Part shown: positions 21,193 to 31,936 of the stretch, one piece after another
How the letters are laid out: each line of letters begins with the position of its first letter
Numbering within the stretch: position 1 is the stretch's first letter
Assembly: GCA_027946555.1 (NCBI GenBank)
Contig: JAPEVC010000286.1
Coordinates: 1 to 40,782 of the forward strand
Direction of reading: 5' to 3'
DNA length: 40,782 nucleotides
DNA from: Gnomoniopsis sp. IMI 355080
Taxonomy: Eukaryota; Ascomycota; Sordariomycetes; Diaporthales; Gnomoniaceae
The notes under the pieces: model-generated
Database searches by the model: none
What the model was told of the DNA's origin: nothing
What the model saw: only the letters and a program-made list of their open reading frames with translations
Position numbers and translations under genes: made by a program

Positions 21193-22584
21193 TTAAATCT
21201 TCATACCTGGAAAATGTTCTTTGGCATATTGTTCGCAAGCCTTTGGAACTTGGTCAGCGTCTGGATGTGTTCTGATGTCCAATTTGTGTGGGAACAAACC
21301 TTTGCTGGCTTGCCAACCTTCTGACCAATAACTTTCCACTTGTTGTTTTCGTACTCTTTGATCGCGGACATGAGTGCTTGGCTCTGTGAATGACAATGGT
21401 AAGCAGCTGTTCCTTGTCGAGCACCAGCATCGCGCACGATGGCAGAAAAACGTACCTCATCCTCCGCAAACTCTGCGTAATGCATGTCCTTGTACCAATG
21501 TTTCTTGACGCTACCCTCCGTCCGAGTTGGGAAAGTCTGTTCGAGACGGTCAGCACAAGTAAACGACGCGGTAAAATCCCACGAGTCAGCTTCATCCTAC
21601 CTTTGCGATCTCGGCCCAACTCTGGCCTGCATCTCTCATCTGCTTGAGGCGAAGCTCCTCCGCGGGCGTCCAAGGCGTATTTGTGCGACTCTTCTTGACT
21701 GGTCCGCCCTGTGGCGCGGCCGGGTGATCGATGGGGGCAGAATTTTGTGGCGGAACGGCGATGGGAGCGGGAGGCGTGGGGACAGGAATCGGCGTGGGAG
21801 CGACGGCGGGCTGCTGGATAGGAGTCTGGATTGGCTGAGGAGGAGGTTGCTGAACAGGTGTCTGGATAGGCTGAGGTGCGGACTGTTGTTGAGCTTGTGC
21901 CTGGACTTGGGCCTGGACTTGGGCCTGGGCTTGAACCTGGGCCTGCTGGGCTTGAGCAGCAGCATGGGCAGCAGCTCCTCCACGCTTGCGACCTCTAGGA
22001 GGGGCAGGTGCAGGTGCTGGCTGAGGAGTAGGTTGCTGTTGAACCTGTGGGGTTTCATATTTCACCTGCGGAGTTTGGACGGCAGCCGGCTGAGCGGAGT
22101 GCTGCTGCAGGTTTTGCTGTGAGACGTGCTGCTGCTGCTGAACGGTTTGCTGCTGCTGCTGGGCTTGTTGTTGAGGGACGTGCTGCTGGTGCTGTTGTTG
22201 CTGCACATGCTGCTGATTGTGTTGCCCTGGATGTTGCGCGTGCTGGCCAGGGTGTTGAGCGTGGGTCGTATGCTGATGCTGCGCGTGTTGTTGCTGCTGG
22301 GTCGCGTGCTGCGTCACGGGCATAGGAGATTGAATGGCGCTTGGGTGCTGCTGATGATGTTGCTGAGCCGAAGCCTGCGGAGCGTAGGCACGCGTGTAGT
22401 CGATGGGCTCGTTACGACGACTCATATCTGGCTGGGCCTGCGCATGCCCGTAATGCTGTTGTTGGCTATACCAGGAGCTGTTAGCAGCGAATGGTGACGG
22501 GTTCTGTGTTTGCATTGGCATCGCGGATTGCGGTTGAGGAGGCCATGCCGGCGGCTGCTGCTCAATAATCCCCCGCTTCTTCAT
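21193..22584 (-). CDS. Glutamine-rich MYB/SANT DNA-binding protein
   Basis: This is a probable nuclear DNA-binding regulator. Exons 22584-21601, 21536-21456, 21383-21300 and 21240-21193, all phase 0, give 398 residues. The first 290 residues are Gln/Pro/Ala/His-rich, including QHPGQHAQHPGQH, long Gln runs and QVQAQAQVQAQVQAQAQ repeats; an AT-hook-like PPRGRKRGG lies near residue 195. The C-terminus carries two MYB/SANT-like helices sets: TPWTPAEELRLKQMRDAGQSWAEIAKTFPTRTEG-type sequence at about 298-345, then ALMSAIKEYENNKWKVIGQKV with KPAKACEQYAKEHF to the end. Exon junctions inside the SANT repeats restore the pattern of spaced Trp/hydrophobic residues, which supports them. The start codon is uncertain because a Gln-rich exon candidate lies 1.6 kb upstream (24155-24285). 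The last exon stops six codons after KEHFP; I found no better continuation. Confidence 0.82.
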
Positions 22585-24154
22585 TGAGAAGACGTGCGTG
22601 AGGTCGGAAGGTGTGCAATAGAACCGGGCCGGGCTTCAAGTGGTCGAGGGTATCGTGTCGAGGGCACGAAAACAAGCAAGGCACGACGCGATCGCGAACC
22701 GCAAAGCAGCGGTTGGAGTGACCTTGGGGTGCAGTGGGGAATGACGCGAGTCGCGGATGACGTGAACAGGATCAAACACAAAAAAACGGGATTCAAGGGC
22801 CCCGTCGCGAATGTTAGGCTGTTTGCGTGTGGAGATGTAGATGGGATGTAGTGAGGTAACGAAACAGAAGTAACAAGGTAGCGAGACCACGCGGATCAGG
22901 TAGCTCCGGTAATAAGCAGAGCCCCCGCGGGCTATGTGCAAGGCCAGTATCAACGAGATAATATCGGATATGTGTGAGAGAGAGATTTGCGCGCGACCGA
23001 AGGAACAAAGTGGGCTTCTTTGTGGTCTCGGGAACAGATCAGGTTTAGAGCTCGGGACTCAGCAGTGACCGGCCGAAAACAGACAGAAGCAGCTTGGCCC
23101 CCGGTGAAGGTACTTCGAAACCTTCCCCAGGAGGTCGAGGGCCGAGATTTGAAGTACTCTGAGACCCAAAGGTGCTTTGACACCGTGCCGCGTCGGAGAT
23201 GGCGGCAGGCGGGTGATCAGCTCGAGGATCAATGGATTATATGATGGCGAGTACTGAAATCACACGTCGTCCAAGGTCTGCTCCGACGCCCATATTGTTC
23301 GTAGCATGCAGTGTAGGGTGAGAAAGGGTAGCGGTAGAGGAACAAGTGAGAAGGGGAGAGAGAAGGAGAAGGATCAGGCCGGGACAAGCAGATATGTGAC
23401 GGGGTACAAGGGGTACATATAAGACGGGAGGGACCTTGGAACGAGGCACCAGGAGAGCAACCTAGCCCCAGCTCACTAGAGCCAGGATGGTAGGCGGTCA
23501 GCGGCTTAGAGGGACTTGGGATGCAGGTATTTCGTGGAAGCTGCCGCCTGCGCGGGCGCTTTGTAGGCCCCCCCAGGGTGGTACCGGGGGCAGTAGACCA
23601 AAAGTACCTCGTACCTTGCCGGGTTTTCAGCAGTCGCAGACCTAGGCCTTGACTAAACGCGCTTGTGTGGATGTGCAGTGCTGCGAGGTAACCATAATAG
23701 TTGTCTCTGATCACACTTGGGGTGGGCGATCGCATCAGTTGGTCCAGATCCCCATGCAACAACAAACAAGAAAAAAGAAAAAAAGGGAAAAAAAAGAGGC
23801 AGCAAGCAGATTGTGAGAGCTAGCCAATCTTTTTATGATTTCGAGGCGGCAGAGGATGCAATTGGTAGGAAGTCATGAGATTCGTGTGAAAAGAGAGTCA
23901 AACTTTGATATCAACAGGGACGCGAAAAGTGGCGAGACATAACGGTGACTTGGGGTGGAAAAGTCGTTGAATACAAAAAAAAAACATGTGAAGTCGTGGT
24001 GTGGCGGGAAGCGAGGTACAAAGAAAGACGACCCCCCACCCCCAAAAAGAAAAGCTTCAAGAAAACCTCAGGTAACAAGCCGGGACAACAGGACGAGGGG
24101 CCCTTGGTGGATTGGGATACGAGAGAGGTACAAGGAGGGCGGGTAGCTACTCAC
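22585..24154. other. Upstream region or long intron of the MYB/SANT gene
   Basis: No gene with recognisable motifs is seen. The 178-codon minus-strand frame at 23765-23229 is Ser/Pro/Thr-rich and featureless. The stretch is either the promoter and 5' UTR of the MYB/SANT gene or an unusually long intron joining it to the exon candidate at 24155-24285. Confidence 0.5.
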
Positions 24155-24285
24155 GGGAGCGAGTACTCATTTGCACCATGGGCAGCGGGCGGGTGGTTCT
24201 GGTGGGTCGAGTTCGGCTGCTGCTGCTGTTGCTGGTACTGCAGAGGGTACTGATCCGCAATCGGGGTCATCTGCCATTGATGCAT
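24155..24285 (-). CDS. Candidate 5' coding exon, Gln-rich (MHQWQMTP...)
   Basis: On the minus strand an ATG at 24285 opens a 43-codon frame that begins MHQWQMTPIADQYPLQY, continues with a six-Gln run, and ends in HGANEYSLP at a strong donor (CC|GTGAGT, phase 2). The composition is the same as in the MYB/SANT protein downstream on the same strand. Phase-compatible acceptors exist near that gene's start, for example at AACAG before SWYSQQQHYG (about 22477), which would replace the current first 37 residues. I could not settle the junction. Alternatives are a short upstream ORF in a 5' leader or a separate small gene. Confidence 0.4.
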
Positions 24286-27200
24286 GGTCTAGGAAGGTTA
24301 TAGAATATCTCGTTAGCTTAGCTGGGCTTTCTCCAAACGTTATTTTCGGATGAGCTGCATCGAGTGCGAGGCGACGTGAAGTGTGAGGGAGGAGGGTTGA
24401 ATTCAGACGAGCTGCGTCAATTTGCACCGTGTTGGTTGTAATAAACTGATGACTGCCCGGCTGACCGAGTCCCGGTTGGTACTGCAAATGGTCTCGCAAC
24501 TGGGATTTGTTCGGCACGAAACGCATGCAATGCGGATTGGCTGCTCTTGTTGGAAGATGTCCAACCAGAAAGACCATTGTCAAGCGAAAACCCGTGTGTC
24601 AATGATCAAGGACCAATGACACCATTGGATGTTGGGACTGAATGCGCAGAGACTCGGAGAATGAATGCCGTTGACAATTGCGCTGCATTTCTGTGTACGT
24701 TCGTTGGCTGTTCGACAGGCGTCTGACTTGAGCGACATGTTCATACTCGCAAATCGAGATGTCTTTTGAAAAACGGTCAAACAGGCTCCCAAGGACAGCC
24801 CGGCTTGGAGGGAGCTGAGTGCAGGCTGCAGGTGGTGCCAAAAGTGGCATGGTTCCGAATGACTGCAGCGAGTATAGGCTGGGGTTGTGATGGTGACAAT
24901 GGCAGTGACGGCACTGCCGCCGACCACCTGGACAGGTGACAGGGCGGAGCTGTGGTGGGTACGGTGGGCGTTTGTCGTTGGCATTTCGGCGGACGAGCCT
25001 GGAGGGGCGGGACAGGGTTTGCGCAATGGAGTGGAGCCGGCAGAAAATTATTAGAAAAAAAAAAAGTGGCGAAAATAAATTTCGACGTGGTGAGCTGCAT
25101 TGGCAGGCATGCGCACACGCAAAACGATGTCGAGTCGAGTGTCGAGTCGAAGTGCGCAGACTCGGTAAAGCAGTCACGTCGATGTCGAGGCTGAGATTGC
25201 GCCAATAGCTGTCATCCTTGGCCACACGCCGATGAGGTGAGATGAAGCTGTAGCTCATCGGTCCAGAATAGAGGACGTCGAGTTGAGCTGAGTCAGGGCT
25301 GTGATAGACGTGGCTGAAGTCTCGAGGTTGCAAGACGAGGTACCGGCCAATGGGACAGAGAATGGGCCGTTGTCTCGGCGGCAGAAGTTGACGGTCATGT
25401 TGACGACCCCATGGGTCCTGGCGTCCATCGTAGATTTGACAGGTTGGTGTATGTCGCAACTTTGGAGCGAAGACTTGACAGCCTCCATGGGAGTGTGACG
25501 AGCATGGCAGGTGTGAGGCCCATGGTGTGTTTGTTGCTGGAATGCCGCGCGGCGAGGGTGAAGCTGGGTAGGGCGCTTGCGTAGCGGTCGTGTCCTTCTG
25601 GAGACCAGGAAACGCGACGGCTTCGAGGCAGAGAGCACAAGCCGCAATGAGGCTCTGCACATAACACAGAGCGGCTTCACGATGCTAGATTGAACATGCA
25701 GGGCTTTTGCGATGTGCTCGGGGGTGTGGAATGCGTTGTAGTGACAAGAAGAAAAGGGACCGAGAGATACTTACGGGCATGTAGTGCGTAGTGTGCCTGG
25801 GAAGTCTGCAAATGCTGGAACACAAATGCCGGCGTCGTCAGGGTCGGGTCGACGTCCAGCTAGAGACTGCACAGAGGAGGCACGCTCGTAACGGACGAGT
25901 GTTGATAGATTTGGTGGCAGGCTTGGATGAAGGACAAAGTCGTGTGGTGATGCTGTGACAAGCAGCAAGTATCCTCGATGGGTGAAGTCGGGAGACGAGG
26001 TACCGCAGTGACAGGAAGTGACCAGGGGAAAGAGACAAGTGACTTCAAGAGGGAGAACACATTGCTTGAAGGAAAGCCGGGCTGGGGCTGGGGGCTTGGA
26101 CACTTGTCCGGGTTGTCAAGGCTGTCAGGCGCGTATAGGGCATGGGTAGGTACTAGCAGGCCCCAGGCAGGCAAGGCAGGCGGGCGGGCCGGCGTAAGGC
26201 AGCTACCTACCTGTCTAGGGCTGGGGGGGGGGCGGTGGTGGGGAACTTTTGCAGGCCCCTGCCCCGTCTGTTCCCAACGCCAGCTCCCCCAGCTCAGGTA
26301 GCTTCCTTCCAGCCACTGGATGGACGGTCGACCTTCGGGTTGGCCCCAGTTCGCCCAGCAAAAAAGAAGCAGAAATTGGAAGGAATGGCCCGGGCGTCCC
26401 GTTAGCGCCGTTCCTAGCGTATCGCCTAGCTCGGGTCACTGACGAACACCTCGACTTTCTTGTGACATCTCATCTAATCTTGGACAAGTATTGGAAACCC
26501 AAGATAAGGTAGACCCTAGATCGAGACGGACGGCCTGTTGTACCAAAAGCCAGTCGGTATACTAAGCACAAGTATGGGATGAGTCCCGGTTCAAAATGAA
26601 GCTATTTCTTTCCTCTGGCATACCTAACCTAGGTACTATAGCAATCCCAAGGTAACAACGAGTGTTGGTTTTATCTACCTGTTATGATGATGTCAGTCCC
26701 GATTGAGAAAAAGTGGAGTGGTTGGGGTCCCAGGTCATCCAAGTTGCGACGGTGTGTCTCATTTGGCCAGATGAGATCTGCTGCGAAAGGAAAGATGGCA
26801 ATTTTGAGTTTTATTACTTTCGACAAAGTGGCCTGCGCCTCTGCAGATTGTGCGGCCGTTGTCACTGTCGCATTTACCCTCTGTTAGTACCTACCTAGCG
26901 ATGCCATTTTCAGCCAAGACTGACCCTCTCTTATCTGGTTCAATGCCAGAGTACTGTTACGTACTGTACAACAAACTCCATCATTCTTCTTTTGCTCTTT
27001 CTCTTCCGTCCCAGGGTGACGGTGACGGTGGCACTATTGCTTGACACTAGACAATACGAACTCAATTACCGCTCCGTTCAATGTTGCTCACGGAGTACAC
27101 ACTTGGCCCTTCCGAGGACGGATGAACCGAGGTGATGAAAAGCTTATTGCTCCGTAATCTGTACTACGAGTCATCGTCGGTGTTGGTTTTTCAAGGGGGG

Positions 27201-29617
27201 TAGGGTGGAAGGGGATGGTTTGTTTGTTCTCTAGCGACCTTTGCGTACCTCCCACTGACCACACAATGTACTGTACTATGCTGTGTAACTGTACTGTACA
27301 TAGGACCCATTAGTAGCAATCATCAGTTGGTGAAGACGGACAGGTCGGACAGGTCAATTAGAAGGGTCACATGTGTAGAACATGATACCTAGGTCACGTC
27401 GGAGGAATGAAGGACAGGTTACATGCAAACTACCAAGAATGCTGTGTTATCATCATAAAAGCCCTTCCTACGCCAAATGTCGCCGGGTCGCATTCGAGGG
27501 TCGAGTACCGGGAATACAGTCGGCAGTACATGACGGCCAAGTCACTTGCAGCCTGTCCAGGTTCAGCCCTGGTTCCCACGTTTTGCTTCCCTCAATGTAT
27601 TCCCCGCCCTAGGCTTGTTTCGTTTCGTTTCCCTTCCAGCGCAAACTCAATCTCTCTTTTTGCCATCCACCGTCCTTAGCAGAACAATACTATAGTAAAA
27701 CGCCATCTTGTTCATTATCAGCCCGCTTTCCAAATCTTAATTGGAAACCCAAGCCCGAGACGTTGCTGATGTTTCAACGCTCCGAGGCCGTCATCACCCC
27801 CACTTGCACATCATTGCCCAGCATCAAAGATCATCGTCATCTTCATCATCAACACAACCCCTCATCGCGCCCGTAACAAACAAGAAACACCACCCTGGGT
27901 CAGACACAAAATCTGCTTGGCTCGGGAAATCTAAAAACAATTCCCCAAGTGCTTGAGCTCTCCTCACCCTCTCGCCCGGCGAAAGTCTGAGCAATTCCCA
28001 TCCCCGCAGGCGCAATCTCGCGGGCTTTTATAGAGCATCGAAACATATCTTGCTTTGCCGCCCGCGTCCCCGGAGCCGGCCAAGCCATGTCAAAGCGGCG
28101 TAGACCACCGCCCAACAACGACGACGACGTTTCATGCTTCCCGATCAAAGAACCCGTCCAGCAACCATGTGGTGGCGGCCCGCAGCGGGTTTCGCTGGAA
28201 TTTTTTAAGCTTCCCAGCTCACATAACGGGCGAACTTTTCCATGTGTAGGTGTGTCTGAATTTGTTTGGTGTTTCCGATGAGGAAAACAAAACGCATGGA
28301 CGTGCAGACCCGACAGTCCACCCACCCACCCACTCACTCACTCATCCCGGAACCCGTCGCCCTCAGGCTCAGCTCAGCTCAGCCCACAAGATACAGCTCA
28401 AGCGTGCAGGTTGAAGGGCGTTGATGACGAGCATCAAAAACTCTAAATCATTGCGCAGATCACCCGGATGAACAAAGATCGACACTCGGGTGGCTCATTA
28501 TTCTGTTTCACACACATCGAGACCAGTAGGTGGGTATGGCCTGCTGATAGTGAGTTGGACATATACCTACACTACCTTACCTTATTCAACGTTGAAAAGG
28601 ACGTATATCAAACTTGGTAAGCGCGGTAGTTGATACCTGGCCGAAACCTCGCATTGGCCCGAGGTACTTTGCGGTGTGTTTCAATTGGTACCTTTGTATC
28701 CCGTAGGTTGCCCACAACGAATGCACTTGCATAGCTCCGACCCACCCGTGCCTTGCCTTCGGATCCGAATTTGGAAGTCCAGTCTTCGGAGCCGGTGGAG
28801 ATGCAGACGTCAACTCGTGCGTACTCTACCTATCATACTACTATGTGTACATGCTTTGGGGTGTGGCGTATGTCTCTTTTCAGCCACAACAAGACTTACC
28901 TTCCTCGAGCATCACAACTGAAGTCTCCTTGGCAGAACTTCGTGAAGTATGTCAGACCGCTCCTAACACCTCATCCCGGATTTATATTCGAGGGCTATTC
29001 CGGCTCGGGATGCTCTCAATTCCCGTCAATGATTATAGTCCTCGATGATTATAGCCATACATACTTGGCAGAGATAGAAGCAAATCCTATTTCGAGGCTG
29101 CCTTCTTGTCTCTCGAGTTTCTATGCATCACGTGGATGCTAGCATAGCGACGGTGTAACAGCTGCGAAATACAGCAACTTTCCAGGTTTGCGTTCGGGTC
29201 GATAACATCGAACACAACAATATTATCTGGTGTATTTTACCAAAACTACATTGGAACTGTAGTGGCTATATGGAGAGGTTACCTCGTGATGACCTCAAGG
29301 CCCCACTTCGGACTAGCGCATTCTGACGTCCAGCCACTCCTTGGGGCAACTCCCTTGTAGCTATCTAGGTATTCTGTACTTACCTAGGTATGTTTATCTT
29401 CTACAACCATACGAAAAGAGTACCGAAAAAATACACAAAGTGACTCCCTAAACAGTCTCCTCTGTACCTCAAGATACTGCCGAGCCAGAAATAGTGGGGC
29501 ACGACCAAATATGGCACATCCTTGCGGCGGCACAGGCCTCGAACAAACAATACCTTTCTCCTCAGCACAAAAGAGGCAACTTCCAAAGCACAAAGCATTT
29601 TCCAAGAGTCTTCGGTC
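24286..29617. other. Long intergenic region between MYB/SANT and kinase genes
   Basis: I find no convincing gene in this 5.3 kb. A 353-codon minus-strand frame (25660-24599) overlaps two other long frames, is rich in His, Ser, Pro, Arg and Cys, and shows no domain. The stretch has a 10-base G run at 26223-26232, TACTGTAC at 26962-26969, 27269-27276 and 27292-27299, a CCCA/CTCA minisatellite at 28319-28346, four AGCTC units near 28367-28384, and a TACCTAGGTA at 29381-29390 shortly before the kinase gene. Confidence 0.5.
28319..28346 (+). repeat. CCCA/CTCA minisatellite
   Basis: A run of CCCA units that changes into CTCA units, non-coding, in the long interval upstream of the kinase gene. Confidence 0.85.
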
Positions 29618-31063
29618 ATGCAGTGTTGGTGCTCACTGCGACCCACCAAAAGCCTCCCATTAAGCTCGATAGCACGGAAGATACGCCCCTACAGTCTTCC
29701 CTCCACGTTCGCGTCCCATCATCAGGCTCAACGAGTTCACCAGGATCTCGCGCTTCGAAACGGCGCGCTTCGCTTTGCCTTTATCGAGGATGGGGAACCT
29801 ACAGAGCGATATCGCCCTGGAGGATATCACCTGCTTTCTATCGGCGACGTCTTGCATCAGCGCTACCAGATCGTGCACAAACTCGGTTTCGGCTCCTATT
29901 CCACAATATGTCTCGCAAAGGACGCCCAGCAGCTAGGCAGATGTGTTGCCATAAAAATCAAGACGGCCGAGACCGACCACGACTTAAATGAGACACTGAT
30001 ATGGCGTCAATTGTGGACTGCTGCAAGTGATGCCCAGCAACATGCACTACCACCGCGCGGCGCTTCCGTTGCAACCCACAACATGCCTCCGATCTGGGAC
30101 GAATTCACAGTCAACGGCCCCAATGGTACACATCGATGTATTGTGACGGATCCGGCCAGGATTACTGTCGCCGAAGCTCAGGAGGCTTCATATACTCGGC
30201 TACTTCAGCCAAAAGTAGCACGAGTGATTGTGGCTCAGCTCATAAAAGCCGTGGCTTTCATGCACACGAGAGGTTATGTCCACGCCGATCTACACCTTGG
30301 AAACGCCCTCCTCAGAATTCCAAAGGATATAGCTGAAATGCCTCTGGATAGCCTTTTGGAAACCTTTGGAAGCCCTGTGCTGGAACCTGTGAAGGTCATT
30401 GGCAACGAGAAGGGGCAGCCGCTCCCTGTCGGTGTTCCCTCTCACATAGTGATCCCAGCCTGGTTCGGAACAAGAAGCGAGGACATCAAGCCTCACGAGG
30501 CATCTTTGATCTTGGCCGACTTCGGTGAAGCCTTCAATCCTTTCACTGAGAAGAGGTTTCACTCGAACACCCCTTGCACCGTGCGGCCGCCAGAAGCCAG
30601 ATTTGCACCGGGAAAGCCACTGTCATTCCCTGCCGATATATGGACACTGGCATGCTCCATCTGGGCTGTCCTGGGACAACGGGCGCTGTTTGACATCTTC
30701 AGCCTCACAGACGACTACGTCACAAGAGAACAGGTGGACGCACTAGGGAGGTTGCCGGAAGACTGGTGGGTACGATGGGACGGCCGGTCTCAGTATTTCG
30801 ATAGCCAAGGTGACCTGTTGGACCACACGTCCCAACGGTGGAGTCTGGAAGTTCGATTTGAAGATTCGATCCAACTTCCCAGGCGAGAAAGTGGCATGGA
30901 AACGGTTGGAGACGAGGAGAAGGTTGCTCTACTTGGTATGTTGAGGGCTATGTTGGCCTTCGTTCCTGAAGAGAGGCCCACTGCTGCGAGTCTGTTGGAC
31001 TGCGAGTGGATGGTCAAATGGGCTCTTCCGGATCTCTGGGAGGCTGACATACCGGGACCATAG
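29618..31063 (+). CDS. SRPK-like serine/threonine protein kinase
   Basis: This is a eukaryotic protein kinase of the fungal SRPK-like group; SR-protein kinases phosphorylate splicing factors, but the target here is unknown. It is a single exon of 481 residues starting at the first ATG of the open frame. The opening YRPGGYHLLSIGDVLHQRYQIVHKLG is typical of the group. Kinase motifs are the Gly-rich loop LGFGSYST (89-96), VAIK with Lys113, the catalytic loop HADLHLGN (222-229), DFG (301-303), and the RPPEARF...PADIWTLACSIWAVLGQRALF block of subdomains VIII-IX. The end has PEERPTAASLLDCEWM. The catalytic loop is HAD rather than HRD, and the usual Lys of DLK is His226; Asp224, Asn229 and the DFG Asp are kept. 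The first 40 residues are basic, Ser-rich and free of acidic residues, resembling a mitochondrial presequence. No long SRPK spacer insert is present. Confidence 0.9.
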   Translation: MQCWCSLRPTKSLPLSSIARKIRPYSLPSTFASHHQAQRVHQDLALRNGALRFAFIEDGEPTERYRPGGYHLLSIGDVLHQRYQIVHKLGFGSYSTICLAKDAQQLGRCVAIKIKTAETDHDLNETLIWRQLWTAASDAQQHALPPRGASVATHNMPPIWDEFTVNGPNGTHRCIVTDPARITVAEAQEASYTRLLQPKVARVIVAQLIKAVAFMHTRGYVHADLHLGNALLRIPKDIAEMPLDSLLETFGSPVLEPVKVIGNEKGQPLPVGVPSHIVIPAWFGTRSEDIKPHEASLILADFGEAFNPFTEKRFHSNTPCTVRPPEARFAPGKPLSFPADIWTLACSIWAVLGQRALFDIFSLTDDYVTREQVDALGRLPEDWWVRWDGRSQYFDSQGDLLDHTSQRWSLEVRFEDSIQLPRRESGMETVGDEEKVALLGMLRAMLAFVPEERPTAASLLDCEWMVKWALPDLWEADIPGP

Positions 31064-31751
31064 ATGATCCATTCTTGAGCAATGCAAATGGTGAGATGCT
31101 GCAAGTTCTGTTTCCAGCCTCCTTACATGCGAGGTAACTCCGGATATGAAGTCAAGTATACCATCGAGGGTTGCCTCAGATGACGACGGCGACGCACATT
31201 CTCCCTGCACGAACACCCACATACATATGGGCAGATTCATTGGATCATTGACGGTAAGAACATACCTTCCTGCCATGAGATTTCCTTCAAAGCCTCTTAT
31301 ATACATTTACCAACTCAATCACGCGCAGGACATCAATGTCTCGGCAAGCCACGCAAGCGACATCGTCCAAGGCCTTCTACTACGCAGCTGGCACCGGCAG
31401 ACTCGTCATGAACTCAACCACCCGTCAATTACCAGTCTCAACGCAAGCACGAGCCCAATGTCACATCCAGGACCAACTCATCTTCAACCTGCCTGTCAAT
31501 ATGGATGGGTATCGCCATGAACTCTCCAACCAATCCGCCGCGAGGTCTTCGACCTGAGCGGCAAATTCGCCCGGGGGGTTCAAACGTTGTGAGCTACATA
31601 TTGTGTGAATATGTTTTGAAAACGGCACATGCCACTTTCATGTGAGGTTTACGACGACTCGGGCAAACAACGAGACCCACACCCCAATTCCCGTCGGTGC
31701 CCACCAACATGAACTCTCATCGCGAGTCATTTTTTCATCAACCACACAACA
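31064..31751. other. Intergenic between kinase and tRNA-Gly
   Basis: No well-supported gene. A plus-strand frame of 73 codons at 31336-31557 and an overlapping one with a possible 5' intron (gtaaga near 31255, cgcag near 31328) have no recognisable motif. A T run near 31729 and CAAC/CAACA sequences at about 31739-31751 sit directly before the tRNA, as is common around Pol III start sites. Confidence 0.5.
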
Positions 31752-31845
31752 GCGTAAATGGTTTAGTGGTAAAATCCATCGTTGCCATCCCACTTACAGT
31801 GAACAATGCCTCGATGGGCCCCCGGTTCGATTCCGGGTTTACGCA
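31752..31845 (+). tRNA. tRNA-Gly (anticodon GCC), with intron
   Basis: A complete cloverleaf can be drawn. The acceptor stem GCGTAAA pairs with TTTACGC over seven perfect base pairs, and the discriminator base is A. The D arm region is GTTTAGTGGTAAAATC, close to other tRNA-Gly genes. The anticodon stem CATCG/CGATG encloses the loop TTGCCA...T, with anticodon GCC at 31784-31786. A 23-nt intron at 31788-31810 sits one base after the anticodon, the canonical place for nuclear tRNA introns. The T arm is CCCGG-TTCGATT-CCGGG. The internal A box (TGGTTTAGTGG) and B box (GGTTCGATTCC) for RNA polymerase III are intact. No CCA is encoded, as expected in eukaryotes. Confidence 0.95.
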
Positions 31846-31928
31846 TGCTATCTGTCTCTTCAAGTCTCTGATCAGAGGGAGGTTGTGGGGGACTATCACA
31901 GGTCAGATACATCTATCTGCCTGGGTGC

Positions 31929-31936
31929 TTTTTTTT
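31929..31936 (+). terminator. Probable Pol III terminator of tRNA-Gly
   Basis: Eight consecutive T residues on the tRNA strand. It is the first run of four or more Ts after the gene, 84 nt beyond its 3' end, which is further than usual and predicts a long 3' trailer. Confidence 0.55.

Noticed and set aside
21484..22122. 212-codon plus-strand frame rich in Leu/Gly/Arg
   Set aside because: It is the antisense reading of the Gln/Pro-rich MYB/SANT exon; CAG/CTG-type repeats open several frames at once.
24599..25660. 353-codon open frame on the minus strand
   Set aside because: Overlaps two other long frames on the same strand, is rich in His/Ser/Pro/Arg/Cys, has no domain or exon partner; looks like a chance frame in GC-rich leader sequence.
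29494..29991. 165-codon plus-strand frame overlapping the kinase
   Set aside because: Out of frame with the kinase coding sequence, which has clear motifs; shadow frame.
31336..31557. Small plus-strand frame of 73 codons before the tRNA, with a possible upstream intron
   Set aside because: The upstream splice is in phase with a different overlapping frame, and neither product has a recognisable motif.
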